DNA from: Bordetella parapertussis
GTDB taxonomy: Bacteria > Pseudomonadota > Gammaproteobacteria > Burkholderiales > SG8-41
NCBI GenBank assembly: GCA_945870465.1
Contig: CAMBSS010000011.1
Span: forward strand, 1-44,670
Reading direction: 5' to 3'
Length of the DNA: 44,670 nucleotides
Positions within the stretch are counted from its first letter, which is position 1. Each line of letters begins with the position of its first letter. A program made the position numbers and the translations under genes. The notes below the pieces were generated by a model. The model was not told where the DNA came from, ran no database searches, and saw nothing but the letters and a program-made list of their open reading frames with translations. Below are positions 21,380-30,900 of the stretch, piece after piece.

Positions 21380-22395
21380 GTCGATGGCATTTTGGCAAAG
21401 TCGATTTCGCGCCAGACCCGGTCGGGATGCAATTGCAGCATGCAGTCGAAATGGCCCAGCGGGCATACACGCTCGAAGCATGGGCTGCACGGCAGCTCGA
21501 GCCTGACGATCCTGGCATGCGGGCTGGCGGGCGGCGTGAAGGCCGGGCTGCTGGAGCCGAAGAGGGCGATCAGCGGCCTGTTGAGCGCGGCTGCAATATG
21601 CATCAGGCCCGAATCGTTGCTGACGACCACGGCGGCGCCCGCCACGAGGTCGATCGCTTCTGCGAGCGTCGATTTGCCGCAGAGATTGACGCACAGATTG
21701 CCGCTGAGGCGATTGATTTCGTCGCCAATCGCGGCATCGTGCGGCGATCCGGCAATCCACACGTCATAACCGGCGCGGTCGAATCGCTGCGCGAGTTCCG
21801 CGAAGTATGGCGGCGGCCAGCGCTTGGCCGGGCCGTATTCCGCGCCGGGACACAATACGGCGACGGGACGTGCCGGCGCGAGGCCAAGCCGGGCAAGTGT
21901 GGCGGCGCGCTGCGCTGCATCGACTTGCAATTGTGCCCCGGGTAACGGGCGTTGCAGGTCTTCGTCTGCAGTTTCAGCGAGCGCGGCGAAGCGTTCTGCC
22001 ATCAGCGGCAGCGCCGTTTTGTCGAGGCGCCGCGCGTCGTTGAGCAGGCCCCAGCGCGCTTCGCCGATAAAGCCGGTGCGCAACGGAATGCGGGCGAGGA
22101 ATGGAATCAGCGTCGACTTGAGGGAGTTGGGCAATACGATGGCTTGATCGTAGTGCTGTTTTGCCAGCTCGCGCGCGAGCCGGTAGCGGCGCGCAAGTGC
22201 AAGTTCACGGTGCGCAAACGGGCTCGTCAGCGTGGTGTTGATTTCGGGCATGCGCGCGAACAGCGCATGTGTCCAGGGTGGCGCCAGGACATCGAGCGTG
22301 ACACCGGTGTGGCGTTCGTGCAATCGCCTGAACAGCGGCTGCGCAAGAACCGCGTCGCCGACCCAGGACGGGGCTATGACGAGGATTTTTGCCAT
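21376..22395 (-). CDS. waaF: Lipopolysaccharide heptosyltransferase II
   Basis: WaaF adds the second heptose to the LPS inner core at the inner membrane. The 339-residue protein starts MAKILVIAPSWVGDAVLAQP, the family signature, and has ALCPGAEYGPAKRWP-like (VLCPGAEYGPAKRWP), NLCGKSTLAEAIDLV, SNDSGLMHIAAAL and ALFGSSSPAFTPP. The frame is open 13 codons further upstream, but those codons are heptad repeat; 22395 is the natural start. The bases before it are pyrimidine rich with no Shine-Dalgarno sequence. It is followed by the overlapping NTF2-like gene. Confidence 0.95.
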   Translation of the reverse strand: MAKILVIAPSWVGDAVLAQPLFRRLHERHTGVTLDVLAPPWTHALFARMPEINTTLTSPFAHRELALARRYRLARELAKQHYDQAIVLPNSLKSTLIPFLARIPLRTGFIGEARWGLLNDARRLDKTALPLMAERFAALAETADEDLQRPLPGAQLQVDAAQRAATLARLGLAPARPVAVLCPGAEYGPAKRWPPPYFAELAQRFDRAGYDVWIAGSPHDAAIGDEINRLSGNLCVNLCGKSTLAEAIDLVAGAAVVVSNDSGLMHIAAALNRPLIALFGSSSPAFTPPASPHARIVRLELPCSPCFERVCPLGHFDCMLQLHPDRVWREIDFAKMPST

Positions 22396-22396
22396 A

Positions 22397-22494
22397 AGGA
22401 TGAGGGATGAAGGATGAAGGATGAAAAAAACCATGCGTCGCGCACGATGTTTTTTCCTTCCGCCTGCATTCTTCCGCCTACATCCTTCCGCTCA
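22397..22494. repeat. Heptad-repeat inverted element D (zinc finger-waaF spacer)
   Basis: The left arm (22397-22425) is GGATGAG, GGATGAA, GGATGAA, GGATGAA followed by a run of A. The right arm (about 22449-22490), read in reverse, is GGAAGGA, TGTAGGC, GGAAGAA, TGCAGGC, GGAAGGA after a matching A/T run. The A and T runs (GGATGAAAAAAAC / GTTTTTTCC) pair at the loop end. The element begins one base after the waaF ATG on the reverse strand, and its other end overlaps the zinc-finger gene stop. Confidence 0.75.
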
Positions 22495-22689
22495 GTGGCC
22501 GCTTTTCCGCGGGCCACTGAGCGTATATTGCGTGCCGCAATACGGGCACAGCGCCGCGCCGGATTTTTCGATCGGCAAAAATACCCGCGGATGCGCATTC
22601 CACAACAGCATGGCCGGAGTCGGGCAGTGCAGCGGCAGGTCGGCCGCCGTGACTTCGATATGGCGCTGTTTATTTTCGCTCTGGGCCAT
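22492..22689 (-). CDS. CHCC zinc-finger domain protein
   Basis: The 65-residue protein matches the small zf-CHCC family (COG4391) with ligands C22, H33, C48 and C51 (CPYC). A related domain is found in a mitochondrial complex I subunit; the bacterial role is not established. It lies six bases after ilvE and upstream of waaF, an order often seen in betaproteobacteria. Its stop codon overlaps the edge of repeat element D. Confidence 0.88.
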   Translation of the reverse strand: MAQSENKQRHIEVTAADLPLHCPTPAMLLWNAHPRVFLPIEKSGAALCPYCGTQYTLSGPRKSGH

Positions 22690-22695
22690 GACGGT

Positions 22696-23622
22696 TCAGG
22701 CGGCGACGGGCGCCAGCCACTGGCGGTATTTGTCGTTTTTGCCGTTGACGATGTCGAAGAACGCTGTTTGCAGGCGCGCGGTGATCGGGCCGGTCTTGCC
22801 GGCGCCGATGACGCGGCTGTCGACTTCGCGTATCGGCGTGACTTCCGCCGCGGTGCCGGTGAAGAAAGCTTCGTCGGCGATGTACAGATCGTCGCGGGTG
22901 ATGCGGCGCGCGGTGACCGTATACCCCATTTCTTCGGCTACCGTGATGATCGACTGGCGCGTAATCCCCATCAATGCGCTGGTGAGTTCCGGCTCGTAGA
23001 TTTTGCCGTCCTTGATCATGAACAGGTTTTCACCCGAGCCTTCGGCGACGAACCCGTCGACGTCCAGCAACAGACCCTCGTCGTAGCCGTGTTCGGTGGC
23101 TTCGAGGTTGGCCAGTATCGAATTCGCGTAGGTGCCCGAGTATTTCGCCCGGCACATCGAAACGTTGACGTGATGGCGCGCGAACGACGACGTTTTGACG
23201 CGGATGCCTTTTTCGAGCGCTTCGGGGCCGAGGTACGCGCCCCACGGCCACGCGGCGATGGCGACGTGCACGGTCGCGCCTTTCGGCGACACGCCCATTT
23301 TTTCCGAGCCGTAGAAGGCGATCGGGCGGATGTAGCAGGATTCGAGCTTGTTCGCGCGCACCACTTCCTTGTGCGCCGCCATGATGGTGTCCCGGTCATA
23401 GGGGATTTTCATCATGTAGATATGCGCGGAATTGAACAAACGCTCGGTGTGCTCCTTGAGGCGGAAAATCGCGGTGCCGCTTACCGTATTGTAGGCGCGC
23501 AAACCCTCGAACACCGCGAGCCCGTAATGCAGCGAGTGGGTGAGTACATGGGTATTCGCGTCGCGCCAGGGCACGAGTTTGCCGTCATACCAGATGTGCC
23601 CGTCACGATCAGCCATCGACAT
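22696..23622 (-). CDS. ilvE: Branched-chain amino acid aminotransferase
   Basis: IlvE carries out the last step of leucine, isoleucine and valine synthesis with PLP. With the start at 23622 the protein has 308 residues, the usual length. It shows GHIWYDGKLVPW, HSLHYGLAVFEGLRAY, the PLP lysine in CRAKYSGTYANS (K160), EGSGENLFMIKDG and TGTAAEVTPIREVD. A start 15 codons upstream would add non-family residues. GGAG lies about 11 bases before the chosen ATG. Confidence 0.95.
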   Translation of the reverse strand: MSMADRDGHIWYDGKLVPWRDANTHVLTHSLHYGLAVFEGLRAYNTVSGTAIFRLKEHTERLFNSAHIYMMKIPYDRDTIMAAHKEVVRANKLESCYIRPIAFYGSEKMGVSPKGATVHVAIAAWPWGAYLGPEALEKGIRVKTSSFARHHVNVSMCRAKYSGTYANSILANLEATEHGYDEGLLLDVDGFVAEGSGENLFMIKDGKIYEPELTSALMGITRQSIITVAEEMGYTVTARRITRDDLYIADEAFFTGTAAEVTPIREVDSRVIGAGKTGPITARLQTAFFDIVNGKNDKYRQWLAPVAA

Positions 23623-23882
23623 AATATTTTGTGCTCCGCGTAAAAGACGAATTCTAGCGTATTTCATCCGCCGTTGCCGTTACCGGTCCGGTGCGCGTGC
23701 GGGTTCGGGGCGATGTGATTGCCGGTTCGCGCCGGCGAAAAAGGCGCGACTATCCTTGACCGTGAATTTGATTGATGTGAATATCAGGGACATTGTCCGA
23801 AGCGATGCGTGACAAAAGTCACACTCGCATCGTGCTGGCGTAACCCGCTGGAATTTAAAGACAAAAAGGGAGTGATTGAGGA
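23623..23882. promoter_or_regulatory. Divergent control region between ilvE and the adenylate cyclase
   Basis: These 260 bases hold no gene. A possible forward promoter is TTGACC (23756-23761), 17-base spacer, GAATAT (23779-23784). The CRP-like palindrome follows at 23808-23823. The half next to ilvE is GC rich without a clear motif. Confidence 0.35.
23803..23832. promoter_or_regulatory. CRP-like palindrome inside a larger inverted repeat
   Basis: CGTGA-CAAAAG-TCACA (23808-23823) matches the CRP consensus TGTGA-N6-TCACA at nine of ten positions. It sits within outer arms CGATGCG (23803-23809) and CGCATCG (23826-23832). The centre is about 67 bases before the cyclase start. As RNA it could also fold as an 11-bp stem with a 4-base bulge, so operator and RNA roles are both open. 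Confidence 0.55.
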
Positions 23883-25181
23883 ATGTCTAACCCTGTCAGC
23901 CGACTGCTCAGCAGTATCAGCGGCCGCGTCATCACGCCGAGCGACACCGACGAGCAGAAGCTGCAGAAAACACTGCTCATCTTCGCCTGTGGCCTGATGG
24001 GCTTTGCCGCGATGCTGTGGCTCGTCATCTATCACGCGATGGGGATCAAGTACTCTGCCACGGTGCCGCTGATTTACCTGGCGGTATCGGCGACCACGCT
24101 CGGCATTTACCTGTGGAACCTCAATTTCGACTTCTTCCGTTTTGCGCAAACGAGTTTGTATCTGTTCGTGCCGTTTATCATGCAGTGGTCGATCGGCAGT
24201 TACGTCACGTCTTCGGGGGTCATGCTGTGGGCGCTGTTGGCGCCCATCGGCGTGATGGTTTTCCAGGGCCCCAAGGAGTCGGTGCCGTGGTTCTTTGCCT
24301 ACCTCGTCATGACGGCCGTGTCGGGTTTCTTCGACTACTATCTCGCGTACGGGAATGAAAAGACGACCGGCATGCCGCTGCAGACCATCGCGGTGTTCTT
24401 CGTGCTCAACTTTGCCGCGATGTCGACCATCGTCTATCTGCTAGTGGTTTATTTTGTGCGCCAGAAAGACCGGCTGAAGGAAGCGCTCGACCGCCAGCAC
24501 AGCCTGCTGCAGGTCGAGCAGGAGCGCTCAGAGCGGTTGCTGCTCAACGTGCTGCCGGGGCATATTGCAGAGCGGCTGAAGCGTGATCCCAGCGTCATCG
24601 CCGATGGCCTTGCCGACTGCACCGTCATGTTCGCCGACCTGACCGACTTCACGCGCTTGTCCGAGGAACTGCCGCCGCGTGAAATGGTGGCGCTGCTGAA
24701 CGAAGTGTTCTCCTGGTTCGACGGGCTCGCCGAGCAATACCAGCTCGAAAAAATCAAGACCATAGGCGACGCCTACATGGTCGCCGGCGGCCTGCTCGAT
24801 CACGACGCCAAGTACACCGAGGCGATTGTTAACATGGCGCTCGACGTGCGCGACCGCATTAGCGAACGCAAGACGCGCACCGGCGAATCGCTCGGCATCC
24901 ACATTGGCATCGGCAGCGGCCCGGTGGTGGCCGGCGTGATCGGCGTGAAGAAATTCATTTACGATTTGTGGGGCAACGCGGTCAACGTCGCCAGCCGGCT
25001 GTCGACCGAGGCCACCTCCGGCGGCATTCTGGTCGATGTCACCACGTATCGCCGGTTGCGCGGGCTCTACCAGTTCGAAGGTCCGGAACCGCTGAACATC
25101 AAAGGCGAGCGCCAGATAACGGCTTACCGCCTGATCGCGAAACTGCCGCAAGTCGCCGAGGCGCGGGCCGAGGTCGCGTAA
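23883..25181 (+). CDS. Membrane-bound class III adenylate cyclase
   Basis: The 432-residue protein makes cAMP from ATP. The N-terminal half has about six hydrophobic segments (about 30-50, 59-78, 88-106, 111-128, 135-154 and 168-192), then a coiled-coil-like linker (195-222) and a class III catalytic domain (about 243-425). Metal-binding aspartates are in FADLTDF (D252) and GDAYMV (D296). Adenine-selecting residues are K292 (EKIKTIG) and D361 (YDLWG). Transition-state residues N368 and R372 (NVASR) are present, so it should be active and ATP specific. A CRP-like site lies in its leader, and a stand-alone cNMP-binding protein is encoded 13 kb away. Confidence 0.92.
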   Translation: MSNPVSRLLSSISGRVITPSDTDEQKLQKTLLIFACGLMGFAAMLWLVIYHAMGIKYSATVPLIYLAVSATTLGIYLWNLNFDFFRFAQTSLYLFVPFIMQWSIGSYVTSSGVMLWALLAPIGVMVFQGPKESVPWFFAYLVMTAVSGFFDYYLAYGNEKTTGMPLQTIAVFFVLNFAAMSTIVYLLVVYFVRQKDRLKEALDRQHSLLQVEQERSERLLLNVLPGHIAERLKRDPSVIADGLADCTVMFADLTDFTRLSEELPPREMVALLNEVFSWFDGLAEQYQLEKIKTIGDAYMVAGGLLDHDAKYTEAIVNMALDVRDRISERKTRTGESLGIHIGIGSGPVVAGVIGVKKFIYDLWGNAVNVASRLSTEATSGGILVDVTTYRRLRGLYQFEGPEPLNIKGERQITAYRLIAKLPQVAEARAEVA

Positions 25182-25197
25182 CACCAGCGCGCCAGCC

Positions 25198-27909
25198 CTA
25201 CTTGCCCGCCGGGGGCGCCGCCCCCAGCACGCCCGACCATAATTTTTTTACCGCAGAGATTTCGCGCGCCAGCGTGCGGGCTTCGACGCGTGCGTATTTG
25301 TCGCCCTGCAGACGCAACGCATGCTGCAGTTGCCGATAGTGCCGGTAGGCGTCGTGCACGGCGAGCGCGTCATCGTCCGCGATCAGCCGCAGGCGCGCGG
25401 CGAGTTTGAGCAGCGCGAGATTGCCGATGTTGGCGATGAGTTCCGCGTGCTGGTGCGCGTGCCCCAGCACCAGGTACTGCACGATGAATTCGACGTCGAT
25501 CAGGCCGCCGTGGTCGTGTTTGATGTCGAAGAGCCCGCTGGCGTTCGGATGCGCGGCCAGCATCTTGTCGCGCATGGTGACCACTTCGTCGCGCAGCGCC
25601 GGCAGCGCGCGCGGCCGCCGCAGTACTTCGCCGCGTATGTCGTCGAAACTCCGCGCAATGCCGGCGTCGCCGGCGACACCGCGCGCGCGCGTCAGCGCCT
25701 GGTGTTCCCATACCCAGGCATGTTCGCGCTGATAGTCGGCAAACCCGGCCACCGGGCTGACCAGCAGGCCGCTGGCGCCGTCCGGGCGCAGGCGCAAATC
25801 CGTTTCGTACAAGGTCCCCGCCGCCGTCATGCTGGTCAGCCAGTGGTTGACGCGTTGCGCCAGCCGCGCGTAGTTTTCGGGCGCTTCTGGCGCCGCGTCG
25901 TCGTAGAGGAAAATCATGTCGAGGTCCGACGCGTAGCCCAATTCCTTGCCGCCGAGCTTGCCGTAGGCAATGATCGCGAACTGCGGTTCGTCGCGGTGCC
26001 GCGTGCGCAACCCCTGCCAGACTATGCGCAGAGCTTCCGCCAGTATCAGGTCGGCAAGGTCGGAGAGGTGATCGGAGAGTTTTTCCAGCGGCAGTTCGCC
26101 GGCGAGATCCTGCGCCAGCAGGTGCAGAGTCTGCGCATGCTTGAAGTGGCGCAGCACGTCCATCTGGCGCTCGCTGTCGTCTGCTGCCTCATCGAGCCGG
26201 TTGCGCAGCAGCGTTTTCAGCTGCGCCCAAACCGGCGGGGCATGCAGCGTGCGCGCGTCGAGCAGCTCATCGAGCAGGATAGGATAGTGCGCGAGGTACT
26301 CTGCGGCCCACGGGCTGGCGCTGGCAAGGCGGGCGCCGCGTTCTATGGTTTGCGGATACTGGAGCAGGAGCGCGAGGTAGGCTTCGCGCCGGCTGATGCT
26401 CTCGAGCAAAGTCAGCATGCGCTCCAGTGTGGCATCGGCATGCGGCAGTTTGGCCACGGCGGCGATGACCTGCGGCACCAGTTGTTCCATGCGGGTCTGG
26501 CTCGCCTGCGGCATCTGGCGTACGCGGTTGCTGTCGCGCAGTGCGCCGATGCGTTCGAGCGCGCGTTGCGGATTCGCGTAGCCGAGACCGCGCAGTAGCG
26601 CGAGCGACTCGTCCGGGGTGTCGCCGTGCCACAACGCCGCGAGCGGATGCGCGGTGTCTTCCGAGGTGGCGAAAATGCTCTCGAACTGGCGCGTTACGTT
26701 GCCGCGATGCCGGTCGAGTTCGGTGCGCAGTTCGTTAAAATTGGTGAAATTCATGGCGGCAGCGATCAGCGCCTGGTCTTCTGCGATCGTCGGCAGGGTC
26801 TGCGTCTGTTTGTCGTCCAGATACTGCAGTCTGTGCTCAAGGTCGCGTAAAAACACGTACGCTTCCCTCAAATCCTGCACCGCGGCCGCGGGCAGCAGTT
26901 GGCGTTCGGCCAGCAGCGGCAGCACGGCGAGGGTGGGTGGCTGGCGCAGCATCGCATCGTGCCCGCCGCGCACGAGCTGAAATAGCTGCACGATGAACTC
27001 GATTTCGCGGATGCCGCCGGGCCCGAGCTTGATGTTGTCGAGAATGTCGCGGCGCTCGACTTCGCGCCGGATCTCCTGGTGCAGGCCGCGCATGGATTCG
27101 AACGCGCTGTAATCCAGATGGCGGCGGAATACGAAAGGACGCGCGAGGTCGGCGAGTTCCTGCGCGCGGTCGCCGCACACCACGCGTGCCTTGATCCACG
27201 CATAGCGCTCCCACTCGCGTCCCTGCGTGATGAAGTAATTCTCGAGCATGCCGAAACTCACGGCGAGCGGCCCGTCGCTGCCCAGCGGGCGCAGCCGCAT
27301 GTCGACGCGGAACACGTAGCCGTCGGCGGTCATTTCACTGAGGAGCGCAATCAGCCGGCGCGCGAAGCGGGTGAAATATTCGTGGTTGCTCAGCTTGCGC
27401 GGGCCGCCGGTCTCGCCGTCTTCCGGATAGACGAATACGAGATCGATGTCGGAGGAGACATTAAGTTCGCAGCCACCCAGCTTGCCCATGGCGACGACGT
27501 GAAGGTGTTGTGCGGGGCCGCCGTCCGGCGCCAGCGGTTCGCCGTATTCCACCGCGAATTCATGTTCGAGATGGGCGACCGCCGTCGCGATCGCGATATC
27601 GGCGAGTGCGGTCACCGTCGTCATGACTTCGTCGAGCGTCGCCACGCCGCCGAGATCGCGCGCAATGAGGCGCAGGATCACACGTTTGCGCAGGTCGCGC
27701 AGGGCGCGTTGCAGCGTGGCGTCGCCGGCGACAGTGGCGGCGGCGAGGTGCGCACGCATCTCGTCGGCAGTAAATGGACGGGCGAGACTCGCGGCCGGCA
27801 GCAGGCCGGGTTCGGCGGCGAGCAGGCGCCGCGCAAAGCGCGACAACGCGGTAGCGCGGCGGATCAGCGGGTCATCGTCAGCACCTGTCGGCGCGTTAGG
27901 TGTAGTCAT
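25198..27909 (-). CDS. glnE: Glutamine synthetase adenylyltransferase/deadenylase
   Basis: GlnE adds and removes AMP on glutamine synthetase in response to PII and glutamine. The 903-residue protein has two nucleotidyltransferase halves. The N-terminal deadenylase has GGCELNVSSDIDLVFVYP and the C-terminal adenylylase has GGKELGYASDLDMIFLYDD, both with the paired aspartates needed for metal binding. It is slightly shorter than the E. coli protein. It converges on the cyclase gene with 16 bases between stops and is divergent from the YhdP-like gene. Confidence 0.96.
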   Translation of the reverse strand: MTTPNAPTGADDDPLIRRATALSRFARRLLAAEPGLLPAASLARPFTADEMRAHLAAATVAGDATLQRALRDLRKRVILRLIARDLGGVATLDEVMTTVTALADIAIATAVAHLEHEFAVEYGEPLAPDGGPAQHLHVVAMGKLGGCELNVSSDIDLVFVYPEDGETGGPRKLSNHEYFTRFARRLIALLSEMTADGYVFRVDMRLRPLGSDGPLAVSFGMLENYFITQGREWERYAWIKARVVCGDRAQELADLARPFVFRRHLDYSAFESMRGLHQEIRREVERRDILDNIKLGPGGIREIEFIVQLFQLVRGGHDAMLRQPPTLAVLPLLAERQLLPAAAVQDLREAYVFLRDLEHRLQYLDDKQTQTLPTIAEDQALIAAAMNFTNFNELRTELDRHRGNVTRQFESIFATSEDTAHPLAALWHGDTPDESLALLRGLGYANPQRALERIGALRDSNRVRQMPQASQTRMEQLVPQVIAAVAKLPHADATLERMLTLLESISRREAYLALLLQYPQTIERGARLASASPWAAEYLAHYPILLDELLDARTLHAPPVWAQLKTLLRNRLDEAADDSERQMDVLRHFKHAQTLHLLAQDLAGELPLEKLSDHLSDLADLILAEALRIVWQGLRTRHRDEPQFAIIAYGKLGGKELGYASDLDMIFLYDDAAPEAPENYARLAQRVNHWLTSMTAAGTLYETDLRLRPDGASGLLVSPVAGFADYQREHAWVWEHQALTRARGVAGDAGIARSFDDIRGEVLRRPRALPALRDEVVTMRDKMLAAHPNASGLFDIKHDHGGLIDVEFIVQYLVLGHAHQHAELIANIGNLALLKLAARLRLIADDDALAVHDAYRHYRQLQHALRLQGDKYARVEARTLAREISAVKKLWSGVLGAAPPAGK

Positions 27910-27920
27910 GCCGTTCGGGT

Positions 27921-27926
27921 TACAAT
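27921..27926 (+). promoter_or_regulatory. Candidate -10 in the glnE / YhdP-like divergent spacer
   Basis: TACAAT matches the -10 consensus at five of six positions, 36 bases before the start of the YhdP-like gene. On the other strand CATAAT (27940-27945) could serve glnE. Neither has a clear -35. Confidence 0.3.
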
Positions 27927-27961
27927 TGGTTTAGAAATCATTATGTTGCATTTTATGGCTT

Positions 27962-30900
27962 TTGACCCCTATCGTGCCGGCCATTTCTATTTTTAAGTGG
28001 CTGCACGTCAGCACGCTCTGGGTTTATCGCGCGATAACCTGGGCGGTGCTCGGCTGCGCGTTCGTCATTGCGTTGGTCGTCGTCGGCGTGCGCTTCTGGC
28101 TGCTGCCGAACATGGAGAGCTACCGCGAACCGATCGCGCGCCAGTTGAGCGAAGCCACCAAACAGCGCATCACGATCGGCAAACTCGACGGTCGCTGGAG
28201 CGGGCTTAACCTGCAACTGACGTTGGGCGACATCGTCGTCTACGACCGCACCGATCAGCCGGCGCTCACGCTGCAGCGCGTCGACAGTACATTGTCATGG
28301 TGGTCTCTGGTGCTGTGGGAGCCGCGTTTCGATTCGATCGAGATCAAGCACCCGGAACTGAACGTCAAACGCGACGCGCGCGGAGTGATTTCGGTCGCCG
28401 GCATTGAATTGAACCAGCATACCGACGGCGGCGGCATGTCCGACTGGCTGTTGCGGCAGGACGAGATCAGCATACGCGACGCGGCGATCACCTGGCACGA
28501 CGAGTTGCGCGGGGCGCCTGAACTGCCACTGCAGCATGTCGATTTCCGTCTCGAGAATTCCGGCCGCCACCATCGTTTCGGACTGCGCGCGGCGCCGCCC
28601 GAATCGATTGCCGCGCCGCTCGATGTGCGCGGCAACTTTACCGGCAGGACGGTGACCGACCTTGCGCAATGGAACGGGCAGCTTTTCGCCCAGCTCGAAT
28701 ATACGGACATCGCCGCGTGGCGGGGATGGGTGCCGTTTCCGGTGTATTTTCCGCACGGCGTGGGCGCCGTGCGCACGTGGGTGGAGCTGAAAAACGGCGA
28801 ACTGGCCGGGATTACGGCGGACGTCCAGTTGTCTCAGGTCACCACGCGCCTGGGCAAGGAGTTGCCGGAACTTGATCTCGCCGCGTTGAACGGCCGCGTG
28901 AGCTGGAAACTGCTGGACGGCGGTTTCGAGGTAACGACCAGCAAGCTGAGCATGTCGGCGCACGGCTACACGCTGCAGCCGACGGATTTTCTGCTGCGCT
29001 ATCACCACGCCAACGGCGCGCGGCCGGCGCGCGGCGAATTGCAGGCGAATGTGCTGGATGTCGAGCCGCTGATCGCGCTTGCGGATCATCTGCCGTTCGC
29101 GCCCGAACTGCGCAAGGAATTTGAAATCTACGCGCCGCGCGGCAGTTTTTACGACGTGGCGCTGAAGTGGGCCGGGCAATGGCCGCAGCCCCAGCAATAC
29201 AGCCTGAAATCGCGCTTCGTCAATCTCGGGCTGAACGCAGTGGGCAAACTGCCGGGTCTGGCCGGCGTCAGCGGCAGCATCGACGGCACCGAGCGCGGCG
29301 GCACGCTGTTGCTGAGCACGCAAAACACCGCGCTCGAACTGCCGCTGGTTTTTGAAGAAAAACTCGCGTTCGATACGCTCACCGCGCAGGCCGGCTGGCA
29401 GCGCACCGGCGATCAATACGAAATCAGGCTCAACGATATTTCATTCGCCAACCGGGATCTCGCGGGCAGCGTGTCAGGCGTCTACCAGACCGCTGCCGAC
29501 AGCCGTGGCATCATCGATCTCACCGGGCACGCGACGCGCGCCGACGCCCGCAGCGTCGGGCGCTACGTGCCGCTGCTTATCGGCAAGAGTGCCCGCCAGT
29601 GGATGGCCAGCGCTTTTCTGAACGGTTCGTCAAAAGACCTGAAGGTGCGGCTGAAAGGCAACCTGAATGATTTCCCGTTTCCCGAAGGCAGGGGCGGCCT
29701 GTTTCAGGTGACGGCGCGTATGACCGAAGGCGTGCTCGATTACAACAGCAACTGGCCGAAAATCGAGAATATCGAAGGCGATCTGAATTTACGCGGCCGC
29801 CGCATGGACGTGGTGGTGCGCGAGGCGACCATCCTCGGCGCGAAGCTCGCGCGCGTGCATGCCGAGATTCCCGATCTCGCCACCCCGGACCTCGTGTTGA
29901 CGGTCAATGGGGAGGCGGAAGGCCCGACCAGCGAATTCCTGGGCTATATCGAGAAAAGTCCGCTGCTCGAAACCATCGACCACTTTACCGAAAGCCTGCG
30001 CGCGGAAGGCCGCGGCAAGCTGGTGCTGAAGCTCCGCATCCCGCTCGCCAATGTCAAAGAAACCAAAGTCGCTGGTGCCTACCAGTTTGTGAACAACAAG
30101 GTCGAAACCGACGACGTGGTATTTCCGTTCGAGCAGGTCAACGCGCGCCTGGAGTTCACGGAAAACAGCGTGCGGATACCGTCGGCGACCATGACGATAC
30201 TGGGCGGGCCGGCGACCCTGACCGGCGGCACCCAGCGCGAAGGCGGGGTGCGTCTCAGTCTGGCGGGGCGCGTCAACATGGACAATTTCCGGCGCACGAC
30301 GACTTCGTCATTCGCCCAGGCGTTGCGCGGGTCGACCGACTGGAAAACCACCGTGACGTTGCGCAAGCGTCTCGCCGATATCGTGTTTGAATCGGCGCTG
30401 CAGGGCATGTCCTCGGACTTGCCGGCTCCGCTTGCCAAGAGCGCTGCCGAAAGCGTGCCGTTCAAGCTCGAGCGTTCCGTCTCCAGCCCGCAACAGGACC
30501 GTATCGTCGCGACGCTCGGCAACCTGGTGTCGGCGCAACTGCAGCGCCGCAAGGAGGGCACACAGATGGTGATCGAGCGCGGCACCATCGGTCTGGGCAG
30601 CGCCGCGGCGGAGCCCAAGCGCGACGGGCTCTGGATCAACGGCGGCCTGAAAAGCCTCGACCTCGATCAATGGCTGGCTTTGCTGAAATCGGGAGGCGGC
30701 GACAGCGGCCGCACCCCTCTCGCCGGGTTCGACATCAAATTCGGCATTCTCGACGTATTTGGCCGGCGCTTCAACGAGCTCGCGATAGCCGGCAGCGCGC
30801 AGGGCGGCGTGTGGCAAACCACGCTGGCCGGCCGCGAACTGGTCGGCGAGATGTCGTGGCGGCCGCAGGGCAAAGGCAAAGTCACCGCGCGCATGAAAAG

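Noticed and set aside
19289..21769. An 826-codon forward frame across the flavoprotein, NTF2-like and waaF genes
   Set aside because: It runs through three clear genes on the other strand and shows no domain of its own.
22397..22494. A CRISPR array
   Set aside because: The units are 7 bases long, directly abutting and inverted across a loop, with no spacers and no cas genes nearby.
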